A model generated the notes under the pieces. The model did not search any database. It was not told the origin of the DNA and saw only the letters and a list, made by a program, of their open reading frames with translations. Below are positions 11,589-22,660 of a DNA stretch of 64,000 nt, one piece after another. Position numbers and translations under genes: made by a program. Source of the DNA: Mugil cephalus (Eukaryota; Chordata; Actinopteri; Mugiliformes; Mugilidae); NCBI RefSeq assembly GCF_022458985.1, contig NC_061782.1:15297172-15361171 (forward strand), read 5' to 3'. Positions within the stretch are counted from its first letter, which is position 1. Each line of letters starts with the position of its first letter.

Positions 11589-12356
11589 GTAAGTCGGAAC
11601 AACAAGCATGACAGTGTATGGAATGCATCTTGAAAATATTTCATATTCAAATCATGCAGTAAAAGCATGTACCTGGCATTATTAGTACAGCATAAACACG
11701 TATTTTGCATTTTACTCTTGTCTTTTGTGCTTTATCAGATACTCTCTCCATGGCCACGGTGTTGGACGACTTCATGGCTCCTGACTGCAGATTCATCAAC
11801 CTTAAGAAGGGCCAGATGGTTTACGTGTATTCTAAACTCATACCAGAGGAGGGCACCGGAGTCTTCTGGTCTGGAAGTGTAGGTGCATATTTGTTGCATA
11901 TCATTTGGTAACACTGGAAAGTTAAAATCTGTTTCAAGGTCCAGAGAATGTACAACTCCCTGGGCATTCTGACAAGAGCAAAACTTGAAAGAAAGACACC
12001 AGGTTAAATATTCAAGTTCACAGTATCTGAAATGAGCAAACAAGTTTAATGAGGAATGTTATTTGCATAGAACATATACACCGTGATGCATGTTAATTTG
12101 CAAGAAAGTCAGTGTTATGTTTAATGGCAGGTGTACAGTGAGCGATATGTGGACCAGATGGGCATCATTGGGTACTTCCCCGCTACTGTGGTGAAGGAGA
12201 CACACAAGTTTGCAACAGACACGGTTAAGATGCAAACAACTGTGAGTATATTTGTCTTTTGTAGCACTTTTAGATGAACAGTTTAATAGAAGAGCGGATG
12301 GTGGTCAACATCGCATTTTGCCTTTCTTTCAGGACATTGACTTCTTCTGTGAGTAA
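11474..12356 (+). CDS. otor: otoraplin (OTOR), 4 coding exons, 129 aa
   Basis: A small secreted protein of the MIA/OTOR/TANGO family with an SH3-like fold, expressed in cochlea/inner ear and cartilage in vertebrates. Exons are 11474-11588, 11739-11878, 12131-12241 and 12333-12356, all GT-AG with consistent phase. Residues 1-20 form a hydrophobic signal peptide ([10 protein letters not shown]). The mature part begins near [10 protein letters not shown]. Cysteines 32, 37, 55 and 128 match the two disulfides of the family. The core [27 protein letters not shown] and [13 protein letters not shown] and the C-terminal DIDFFCE match otoraplin better than MIA. Human OTOR is 128 aa. An in-frame ATG at 11411 would add 21 residues before the signal peptide; 11474 is preferred because it starts directly at the signal peptide and has a purine at -3. 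Its place just upstream of pcsk2 matches human 20p12. Confidence 0.95.
11739..11878 (+). CDS. otor: otor coding exon 2 (residues 39-85)
   Basis: Encodes most of the SH3-like core, from [19 protein letters not shown] to FWSGS. The acceptor is TTATCAG. The exon is taken to end at AGT before GTAGGT because exon 3 then begins in phase with VYSERY. Confidence 0.93.
12131..12241 (+). CDS. otor: otor coding exon 3 (residues 86-122)
   Basis: Encodes [17 protein letters not shown] and ends KMQTT before GTGAGT; phase 0 on both sides. Confidence 0.93.
12333..12356 (+). CDS. otor: otor coding exon 4 (24 bp, residues 123-129 plus stop)
   Basis: A tiny terminal coding exon, DIDFFCE then TAA, after the acceptor CTTTCAG. 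It supplies the last disulfide cysteine (Cys128) and is identical to the end of mammalian OTOR. Confidence 0.92.
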   Translation, partial: DIDFFCE

Positions 12357-12575
12357 TGGACGGCAGACCGAAACATCGTTCCCCTTCCGGCTTTCTCATT
12401 GCAACTGTGGCTTCTATATGACATCAAACAGTTGTTCTGCTGTGCTTGTGTGTCGGATTTTGTGCCATTACGTCTTGTTGCATTATCCTCAGCTGGATTC
12501 TCTCAGCCCTCCACGGCTCTGACACCTCTGCTGTTCAGTCAGTGATAGCTATCTGCATTTCTTCATATTTTCCTC

Positions 12576-12581
12576 AATAAA
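12576..12581 (+). terminator. otor: otor polyadenylation signal
   Basis: AATAAA about 220 bp after the otor stop codon, giving a short 3' UTR. Confidence 0.7.
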
Positions 12582-13248
12582 CCATGTCAATCCAAAATGT
12601 GAGTTATTTGGTAAGATAAGAATGAGCTTCCCTAACAGCTATTGTGACTTCTCAGAATTTGCTACTGCAGTTTTATAGTATATTTCTGCTGAAACCACCC
12701 AGTAAATTATTTGCAATTGCTAGACATATTGCTGCCTTGAAGATCTTGTCTCGAAACACATTATCAGATCCAGTGCGTTGTGCTGATCTAACCTTTTTGT
12801 TGGAGTTTCAAGGTTTTTTTCTTATGTTACGTTTGCTGTCAGAGACGTTTCTTTTATTGTGCCAGGAGCTATGATTCATTCTAAGGCAGCAGGGGAGGGA
12901 GTCCACTGCTTGTCTTCTCTATCTCAAAAGAAATGTGATCTAAGAGAAATAATTGTCCAAAGGTGTCACAGCTGGTGTGCAGACGCAAAGGAGCACGTAG
13001 GAGCCGCTGAGTAATTTTAATGAACGAGCAGACGGCCAGTGGTAAGCAGCTGGAGCTCAATGTCAAACAAACAAGGACTCAGTGAAACTGGGTTACAGTT
13101 AAAAAAAAGTGGCAGCATTGGGGAAATGGGAACAAGACTGGAAGAGGGAGGAGGAGGAGGACAGAAAAGGCAGGAAAGTAAGCATTACTGAAAGACAGGT
13201 CACTAAAGGTATTAGGTTTTTGCTAAACAAAAAAGTGAGATTGTGACG

Positions 13249-13290
13249 GTATAAAAAGAAGACAAACCCTCCATGGTGTCATCTGTAGAA
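13249..13290 (-). repeat. short fragment of an interspersed repeat (third copy)
   Basis: GACAAACCCTCCATGGTGTCA and flanking TATAAAAAGA match the unit found at 22567-22650 and, inverted, at 19440-19520. It is a short, diverged match and may be only a remnant. Confidence 0.4.
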
Positions 13291-14970
13291 TTTGTAACTC
13301 AAAGCAGCCATGTCGTAAATTTTGCATAAGTTCAAATCTTGATAAAAATGTAAACAGGTGAGTTAAGTTAAATAAATAAAGATTAGGTTCTATGCTGTAA
13401 GGAGATTGGCCATCTTTTGGACTCAACCTCAAGTGGACATTCAAGGAACTGCAGTTTTTGTCACTTGGGTTCATTTTCAGCCTGAAGGTAAGGGCTGTTT
13501 CAAGACACCGGGGTCGTCCCTCGGGGCCCGCTTCCGGTTCGGGGCCCTAGACAATTGCCTAGTTTCCCTGTTTGATTGTGACGGCCCTGCTGGAGGTCAC
13601 AGCTTGGATAAAATGGATTCTTCATCATCAATATCCATGTTGTCTTGTAGGATCTCTGGCTAGCTGTGATGAATCAAATGTGTCTATTAAGTCTAATTCT
13701 GTCTTTTGGTCTTTTGGTCACGTATTTTAAGATACATGTAATATGGTAAGATGTTATTGTTTCAGGCCAGAGAAAAGCCCTTTGAGGCATACTGCATATT
13801 ACTTCATATTCATGTCCTAGCTTTAGTTATTTTCTGTAAAGTATTGCTTATTATTTTGCCGACGCAACCAAAAAGCGCTGAAAGTTCTAAAATGACAAAA
13901 GATATGCAATCGCCAATTCCCACAGAAGATTAAGCCTGTCCACCAGTCTGTCTGCCTGCTTTACATATGCCAACCCACTCACGCACACACACACACACAG
14001 CTTCCAAAGAACCATCGCGATTAAATATGGCCTGGCAGATTATCACTGTCATAACTATATTCAAAGGATGATTTGAATCTCCTTTTGATTAGTTTTGAAT
14101 CTTCAGTATATTTTCTTTCTACATCCCAGCACACACCCGGGCATATGCCTGGTGGTGAATATAGGATACCAGTCAAATCCTTCTCATTTACAGCAGTGAG
14201 CTATGAAAATGAAAGACACTTTTTTTTTCAGAGCTGCAGTTTCATTTCAACAGGAATGCTGAATGTAATGATTTTTGAGGTCACTTTCATTAGTTTATCT
14301 CTACCCAACCTCGGGCATTCTTTGAAATGCATGCTGACAAGTTTAGGAAATAGGGCTGTCACGCAAGGGTATGATCAATCTTCCTCTGTCCCCTTCTCAG
14401 CACAGATCAATACAAACTAACTTCGAATGTGCTATTGCAAAATGTCACTCGAGGAAAACATACCTGGGGCATGTCTGGTAAAGCACTGACAATTTTAGAA
14501 GAGACGTATCTATGGAGGAGCTGGATGTGGGATTCAGTTTTTGTCACTAACAACTGCCCCAAAGAGATAAAAAGCTTAACATCCTTCCAACTGACCACCA
14601 AGTGAAGTTGTGCAAGAGTATATGTGTGTTTATGTAAATCCGCAAAAGACAAATATCACAGCAAGTTAAGTCAATCTTCCGACAGACAGCTGTAGCTTTA
14701 GGGTGTTACCATGGTGACAGGCAGGGCCACCGTGACAAGAGATTGATGTATGTGCATGCTTGTTTGTTTCCTCTGCGTGAGCTTAAAGGAGCAGCTGCCA
14801 AAGGCAGGCAATGGAGCTTTTTTTTTTTTTTCCATCCGGTGTCACACCCACACCTCAACAGCCAGCAGCACAGCACCCTGTAGAGCTACGAAATCAACAG
14901 CTTCAGGCTTGATTAGCATCCAAATGTGACACTTGAGACATTTAGAAATATGACTCCTCGGCCCAGATTT

Positions 14971-14991
14971 AAAAAAAAAAAAAAAAAAAAA
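14971..14991. repeat. A21 homopolymer
   Basis: Uninterrupted run of 21 adenines. No clear retroposed unit is recognisable upstream. Confidence 0.95.
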
Positions 14992-17019
14992 GATGAAGAA
15001 AGGTTAAAAAAATGAATACATATCTCGAAAGATAATTTCACAAGCATTTGTGACTATTTGTGGCAAGTCAAACATAGTGCTTTTGTCCCGAGGTGAACAT
15101 TTTCGGTTGAAACGTTTCTTTCCATGGACACAGAAGAAACTCTCTTTCCCAATTAAAACACATTCACTGGAGACAAGGCGAACAAAACCGTTAGCTCGCC
15201 ATCATCTTCTCCCCCTCACGTACGAATAAAGCCAAAAATCTCCATTAACCAGCAGTGTCTCCAAGGTGTTGGAATGACGGGGTTTGTCTGGGCAAGTTTT
15301 CTTCAAAGAAATGTCGGCTCGCTGCTTGTTTAAACTAATCAGTCAATCAGTCAGAACGAATCAATCGCCGCTAAAGCCCGAGGATCGGCGGCGTCCTTCT
15401 AACTTGATTAATATCCACTACATTTCAAAAGGCATTCGTCAGTCGAGCTTTGGGTCAATAACGTGCGACTGCAGCCAGCCACATCATGAACATTGCTGCC
15501 ATTTTTCAAGGATAAGGATATGATTCACTGAAAAGAAAAGTGCAGCTTCATCAATATTCTCCCTCTCTCTGAATTGATCTATGTTATTTTCTTGTTCTCT
15601 CTCTCTCTCTCTCCTTCTGTCTCCATGTGTTACATCTCTGACTCATATAATTGCACTAGCTAGTGTAATTCCCCCCATTTTCTCTGTCACACAGGCACAC
15701 AAAGACGCCATTGATTTCATTTCTTGCTTGTTCAACCCTCCGAGCTGTTTAGGACGCCACTGGATCTACTACGAGATGTTTACTGTTCTTGTGGAGGGGA
15801 GAAAAAAAAGCCTGCAGTTTAGGAAGAAAAGGGGGATACATAGTGAAATGGCGCAGTTATCAATTTGTACAGTCACATTTTAACTTGCCTAGATGCTCCG
15901 GTGAACTGTGTTAAAAGTGAGAATGTGTGTTAGTGTTGGCTCATTGGGGGTTAACAGGAGGAAAACCGTCTGGAAGAGTTGAAGAGAGGCATTGACGATT
16001 TTTCCTGTTATTCAACTCTATTCCATTTTCTTCCTCGTCTCAGCTGTCACTTACATTTCTGGCGCACCTGAGTAAACCCATTTCTCCAAGACGGCCTTCC
16101 CAGGAAATCAACTTCCATCCATTGTTTTGCGTGTAGCCTTGGTTACCAAAAAGACCCATGGAAAGGTTAATGTGTGGTGGTCCGCCATGAGTGCGGTTAT
16201 AAGAGGACCTGCAACCCAGATAAGATTTATGTAAACCATCTCTATTAGGCTAATGAAGTCCTTTTAGGTCAAGAGGTCATAAAGCTAAGAAAAAAGAAAA
16301 AAAAAGGAAAGGAAATGAATTATACCCTGAGGAAATGAGCCTCATTATGAGACAACTTGGTTATAGACGTATGACATACATACATAATTAAAGTCTTGCA
16401 AGTGGGTAGCTGCAATAATTAAACAGCAGTATATGGCAACTGGTAGAAATAAATCATCCAATTATCAGTTAACGATTCAGTGTTTGTGCTGTCATTATTA
16501 ATTAGCCTTTTGCAGTGTGCTTACACAAAACAAATACTTCACCAGCTGCCGTGCTTTAATTCAAACGTTATCCTTGAAAAATTCATTTAACAGTGGGTGG
16601 CAGTTCTGATTGATTTGGTGACATCTGACGTTCAGGTCACGGAATTACAGAGGAAACAAAACAAATAATTAAGGCAGACACGAGCCTGCTAAAAAGTAGG
16701 GCACACTGAAAGAGGATGCTCACCGACCTGAGAATTTGGACTTGTGCAGCCTGTCTGCCATCGGAAAGTGCCGAAAAAAAAGTGCTGCTGTTGTTGTGGA
16801 GAAGCACTTAGGCGATAGTGTTAAGTTCTAAGCACCCTGAATAAACAAACGGCATTTGCTGGACTACGCTCTAATAAAAGTCAGCTCATATTTATCAAAT
16901 AAAATTCTTTTATATGTAACTACACAGTTGGAGTTATTTAGTTTGCGTTAGCAGCAAACCCATCGGCTATCGTCTGGACAGTTTAGCATTTCTCACTCGT
17001 GTAAAATGTCGGTAGAGAT

Positions 17020-17051
17020 GTACACTTATCCGGCATAACATTATGTCTACC
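17020..17051 (+). mobile_element. solo terminal fragment of the ACATTATG-type transposon
   Basis: TACACTTATCCGGCATAACA and the following bases resemble the end of the element at 1515-1907, but no matching interior follows directly. Confidence 0.4.
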
Positions 17052-17418
17052 TAGGCATCATCATCATAAGGTCCACGGGTGAAAGAATGGGTCTGTGTGA
17101 TGACAGAAACAGCATTTTATGAATGTGTGTTTAGTAGATTGAATGATGACAAGGGAGGGGGGTGACCCCTTGGGATAGGTTTTGGGACTACATAAGGGTA
17201 GACAATGACCCCTACTAGTACATTTATTCTTATGTATTTATTTATTTATTTTTATTTTTTTCCTCTTCTGTTTGGGTATTTCATTAGTATCTACTGCCTT
17301 GTCTGTCGTTAGGGTTACGTGATTGTATATTATTTGTTCCTGTATGGAGAATCTTGCTAAGTTTGCCATGTACCAAGCCTTTGAAAAATGAAATAAAAAA
17401 AAAAAAAACAAATAAAAA

Positions 17419-17635
17419 AACATAATGTTCACCTTTCTAATATTGTCTAAGTCTCCCTCTGCCTCCAAAACAATTGGGACTCATCAGAGAATGGACATGG
17501 GCGTTCTGAAGGTGTCCTGTGGTGTCTGGAAACAGGAAGGTGTCCTGTGGTGTGGGGGAGGGGAGGAGCCTCTGTGGATCATCTCACAGATACTTGATCA
17601 GTTTGGGATCTAGTCAATTTGGAGGCAAATGATTC
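17419..17635 (+). mobile_element. second, truncated copy of the transposon at 1515-1907
   Basis: Starts with a decayed end (ACATAATGTTCACC, then CTAATATTGT). It continues with GACTCATCAGAGAATGGACA, then CACAGATACTTGATCAGTTT. These match the reverse complement of the first copy's interior. The distal inverted end was not found, so the copy is truncated. Confidence 0.65.
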
Positions 17636-17639
17636 AAAT

Positions 17640-19340
17640 AACAGAATTGTTCTGGAATCAAACCTGAAAACCTTTCAGCATGGAAAGACACGTAGGTTTC
17701 AACTGCATGTCGGATGGTTAGATAGCATCAGATTGTCCTTATGTTGGAATGTCAGCATGAATGGTTAGAACCTCTTGAGCCTGAACATTGTTAGTGTCAG
17801 TGTTTGAAAAGTTCTTTTATATCCACTAACCTTGCCGAGCAAGCTGGAAACTCTGTGGGAGATTTTCACTTCACTCCTTTTGTTACACACAGTATATAAT
17901 GTTATCCATCATTATCATGACTTGAGGGTCACAGAAGCTGTCTTGTCTTTTCAAGTTTTTTTAAATGATGCATGATTGAGGTAACATATGAACAGAGGTC
18001 TTGGAGAGCATTTTCTGCTGTGGTTGACATGTGCATGTCATGACACTGTGTGTATAACACACAAGAAAAAACACCTTGAAATATCAGTAGAAACACACTT
18101 TTTGCTGCACGTTTGTATGATACTAAAAGCCATTTATTAGAGATAGAAAGCTCTAGTTCCCTCTCATATGAAAGTGTGACTGAAAGACCTTTTTCTTTGA
18201 CTGAAATTGGAATCATTTTGTCATGCTTATGTTTTTTTTAGTAGGGAGAGGAGAAAAAAACACACATCTTTATTTTCTAGCCACTTGAGTCGAGGAAAGC
18301 TTACATCAGGAATCTTGAATCCTGACAAAAATGTCCAGTCTTAACATGTTTTTGCAGAGGTTTTTTCTTCCTTTCTCTCTCTCTTTCTTTTTTTTTACCC
18401 AAGCCTCTGAGCTATGAATAGACTGAGTGTTTGTCATGACAACCAATTACCCATTACAAAAGCAGCAAGGATAAGTAAGGCAATTAAGTGGTGAAACAAA
18501 ATTGTGTGTTGCACAGTGCTTCTGCTTGCAAATGTATGTGTCTGAGGGCAGCAAAACATTCTTGTGTGTAGTTTCCTATAGGAATATTTGTGATGCTGTG
18601 GTCCATTTCTATGATTTCCAACATCTGAGATGCAAACAATGTATTTCCAACAGTTGTACATATTTTTCAGTGGTATGTTTTTACATATATGTTTCAGCAA
18701 CATTGTTAAATAATGTAGTAAACTGGAAATAGGTAATATGTACTACACAAGGGTAAAATTAATTTATTGTGGAAATCCAGTTTTATCTGAATTTGAGAGA
18801 CTGGACAGAAGGAGATTGAAGAGCACCTTAAAGTTAAATTGAATATTTAATTTTTTTTTTTTTTTTAATAGTTTCTGACTTAATACAATTCACAATCATG
18901 GTTCATAAATTGGTTTAATGTTTTTTTTTTTTTTTTTTTTACATTTATTAACAAGGCTAAGTTAGAAACAGTTTTACTAGCTAAATTAAACGTTAATGTT
19001 CTGTAGCTCACTATAACGATAGCTCTTTGGATTTCACAACCTAATGTGTGTTGGTTCAGGATGTAGTCATCATTTTTGCTTTGCTATTCCATTGCACATA
19101 ATTACATACTTATCTTTAAACTTACGTAGCATAATAAACAGTACAGTTCACGTTAGCTAGTGCTAGCTATCATATTACATTTGTCATGTCATTAGAAACG
19201 ATGGATAAGCGATGATGAGTAAAAATGCTGGAGTGGAAGAGGAGGAAGAACAAAGAGAAGAAAGAAGAAAGAAGAAAATGGAAGGATTACAAATCACTAA
19301 AACAAAAGAAGTAATAATGCAATGAGATAACCCAGTGTAT
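17640..19340. other. intergenic, otor-pcsk2 interval, part 2
   Basis: AT-rich, no coding region supported. Long T homopolymers are present near 18851-18866 and 18921-18940. Confidence 0.6.
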
Positions 19341-19346
19341 GTGTTA

Positions 19347-19605
19347 CTTTTACTCACTGGGTTGGGTCAAATGAGCAACCCAGACTCCTGGGTTAACTGC
19401 GTTGACCCAAGCACTTGAGTCAAAATAACCCAGCACGTGTTCGTCTTCTGTAACCCTGTGTTTGACATCATGGAGGGTTTGTCAATCTTTATAGACAGTC
19501 AACAGGCGTCACCTGCCTAAGTAACGCAGCTCATTGCCACCATCATTGATTAACCCTTGGGTTATAGGTTGGGTTATTTTTTAACCCAGCAGTATATGTA
19601 ATGAT
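19347..19605. mobile_element. short MITE-like element with ACCCA/TGGGT inverted ends
   Basis: The left part (CTCACTGGGTTGGGTCAAAT and following bases) is an imperfect inverted repeat of the right part (...GGGTTATTTTTTAACCCAGC). There is no open frame. The interior segment 19440-19520 recurs elsewhere in the window in inverted orientation. Confidence 0.55.
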
Positions 19606-19609
19606 GAAA

Positions 19610-22560
19610 TGACACTAAATAGACCTATATATAGACATCATACATACAGTATTCCCCCTGTCAAGCTAAGAGCAAGGAATTGAGATCACTAAATGATTAC
19701 TTTTAGTAGTATTTTTAGCCCGCCTCGTTTTGAATGTCGAATCTTGATGCACTGTGTCAGTCTGCTGCATTAGGCGGCGGTTTCTTTCATGTTCCATATC
19801 TCAGTCTTGCAGCCACCCAAAGGTTGTCGCCAGGCAGTGACGTGACTGACAGTGATGGAAAAAATCTGCTGTAACAGAACTTCTCATTGTGGAGAAAGCG
19901 GTCATGTATTTCTCCGTTTGCTAAATGTCAGATCAGGGCGAACACTGTGGCATAAACGGAACAGATGCGCGCGCATACATTAGAGGTATTAGCTGAGGGG
20001 TTATCTGCGTCACCACATGTACAGTACACTGACGCGAGACATGGAAAATTTGCTGGTGTTAAGTGACAAGAAGAGTCAGAATGCTGTGTATCAGAATAAT
20101 ATTACATCTTGCTCTGTATAAACCACCTGCCTCAAACTCTTTATAGGTAAGCAGGCTGTTCTAGAGAGCCTGCAGGCAGTTTATAGACAAACCAGGTTTG
20201 TTAAGCCTAATGGTCCTTGTATTGATTGGCTGGGGTATCCTCACAAATCGCAGGGGAATGAACAATGAGATTCTCATTGAGGATCTCTAAATGCATTTCA
20301 GCTAGTAGTTTTATTGACCCTCCTGGAGCGGCCGATGCAGGGTTTATTTACACACTTTGGAAGCAGGCGGTTTTTACAACAGCATGATGGATCTGTGGAA
20401 AAGGTGTCGAAGGAAGCAATGCACACGATACACAGCACGGCTGACTGGTTACAAAGAGACGAGCAGCTTTCAATAACGTACACACAGTGGCTATGGTTAG
20501 TGAAGTTGTGAAGTGAATACAATTAAACTGATTACCGTTTCTCAATTAAAGAAATTAAGCCGCACTGAATAAATTAATCAGCCCAGGAGGGAACTGCTAA
20601 TAACTGTGCTGACTTCACAGTCAATAGGCGCAACGGCGGGCTTATCGCTTAGCTGAAGTCAACACGGTGCAGTTCCTCTGCTACAAAGAGACTGTGACCA
20701 TCGCTAATCCCGGGCTGGATCAAACGACGCAGGTTCTCACGTCTGTGTTAAGAGTTTGGGTTTCCATGAGAGTCACAGCTTCGTGTTGCATGGACTGTTT
20801 GCCAATAGTAATACAAAAAAAAAAAAAGATAAGAACATGCCTTCTCATCTGAGCAACATGGAAAAATACACATTTCCTCAGGCATATTGTTAACATACAA
20901 TAGACGTATTGTTTACACAGCATTTGTCTGCGTTCACTGTAAGCTTTGTTTCCAGCAGCTGATGCTTTAAAGTGGCCTTGATGGCGACTTTATGTCCTGA
21001 TTACTGGAAACGTTTAGTCCTTGTCACCTTTTTTTAGAAAATCTCTATTGATAATAATGTCATTATCTGGAGCATTGCTAAACAGCTAAAACACACGATA
21101 TGTCTCTAATTGCTTGTGGCATAGATGTGTTTACCCTATGCCCTGTGTGGCCTATGAAAAATATCCATTGTTTGCTTTCTTAATGGACTATGCTCTTTGG
21201 CTGCAAGTACATAGGGCAGTGCAGGAAAGAGGCTTGGAAACCTCTGAGATACCATTACCATTAAGCCTAATGTCCTTTTAAAATGGAAAGAGCATCAGCG
21301 CCCACACACAGGAACTGCTGTGCACGCTGTTGTGTGATGCAACCTCTTTGTCGTTCTAACCCTGCCAAGGTCACTTGGCCTGTCCCACTTCCTGTAGTCA
21401 CAGACACATTAGAAATGAATTTGTAAAAAGAAAAATGACACATTTCCGAAGCTGATGAGCTGATGTTGAGCGGCACTCAATTTTTAGCACTTGTTTATAT
21501 TTGAGCTGTGTGTTGTTTTCCAACCTCCTAGCCTAATAGACAGAGTTTTAACAAAATAAAAATCTGAAGTTTTTTGCTTAAAGTATTCACACACACCATT
21601 TCTAACATGATTAACATAAGAAAACCTGATGCATGAGATGACCCCTCTCTGTAATGTTGAGTTTCCATGTGAGTCAGCCTTTCTTTGTGCATACGGAGCT
21701 CAGCAAGGTTAATGTGATATATTCCTATTGTTCCACAAAGGTCGGGGTGTCTCATCATCAGGCTCTCACAAAAGCATGCAATGTTAAACACTGCACCGTC
21801 AAACGTCACAGCCCGACCGAATCTGATAATTGCTCACACATCAGACTGAAGGTGGCTGACGACTAAATGAGCGCGCGAAAGGAAATGGGGAAGTTGGCAG
21901 TGCTATCAATAGGTGAGGACTAGGTCCAGCTCAGGAGGCTTGATTAGAAAAAATTAAGTTTGAGGTAATGTTTCCCACGGTGTCAAATCAAAATCATCAG
22001 CAACAAATGCGTTTGAGGTGTTTGATTATGGCAAGTTGAGGGCACTCAGCATGATGCGCTAGAAATCGCAATTAAACCACTAGCAACATGACATTAACAT
22101 AGGCTCATTGCTGGATACACGCTGGGCATGAATGCCTGTCTCAGTAAATGGCATGAAACTCATCCATAAACTTACCATCAACTCTAAAGCGCTTGGTGAT
22201 ATCACTTAACTGATTACTGTTGTGCTTTTGACAAATGTGCCCATTATGTGACATGGAGCAAAGGCTACTGACAAATGGGTGCAGCTCAAAGTGCAACGCT
22301 GTTTTATCGCTTCCACCTAAAGCTCAATATCAAAACACATTTTCCACAATGTCTATTAATCAGCACTACAGTGACAACCAAATTATTTCAGTCAGGTGGT
22401 AACACTGGTTTCATTCTCAAGAAATAAAGACCAGTTGACTGTACGTAAAGATGAGCAAAACCTCTGCGAAGTTACTCACTGTGAACACAGGAACACACAA
22501 TATCTGTAAAGGCGGGTATCGAGCTTAAAGAACAAACAAACCCCCGGCTAATCCAAAAAT
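19610..22560. other. intergenic, otor-pcsk2 interval, part 3
   Basis: No coding region supported. The stretches 20280-20340 and 20520-20680 have mixed composition without simple repeats and contain TTAATC/ATTAA homeobox-like cores. They are candidates for conserved non-coding sequence, unproven. Confidence 0.5.
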
Positions 22561-22566
22561 AGGCAA

Positions 22567-22660
22567 CCTAGGCAGGTGACACCTGTTGACTGTCCATAAA
22601 GACTGACAAACCCTCCATGATGTCAGTCACAGGGTTACAGAAGAGCGGCTGTGAAGGTCA
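22567..22660 (-). repeat. interspersed repeat copy, inverted relative to 19440-19520
   Basis: CACCTGTTGACTGTCCATAA then GACAAACCCTCCATGATGTCA then CAGGGTTACAGAAG is the reverse complement of 19440-19520 with few mismatches over about 75 bp. Confidence 0.7.

Larger units (their letters stand above)
12600..17000. other. intergenic, otor-pcsk2 interval, part 1
   Basis: No coding region is supported. It holds a purine-rich tract (about 13140-13180), a short CA repeat (13984-13999), a T tract near 14818-14831 and an A21 tract (14971-14991). There is also a CT-rich stretch at 15590-15620. The stretch 16440-16680 is AT-rich with several TAATTA-type homeodomain cores and might be a regulatory element, which cannot be shown from one sequence. 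Confidence 0.55.
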
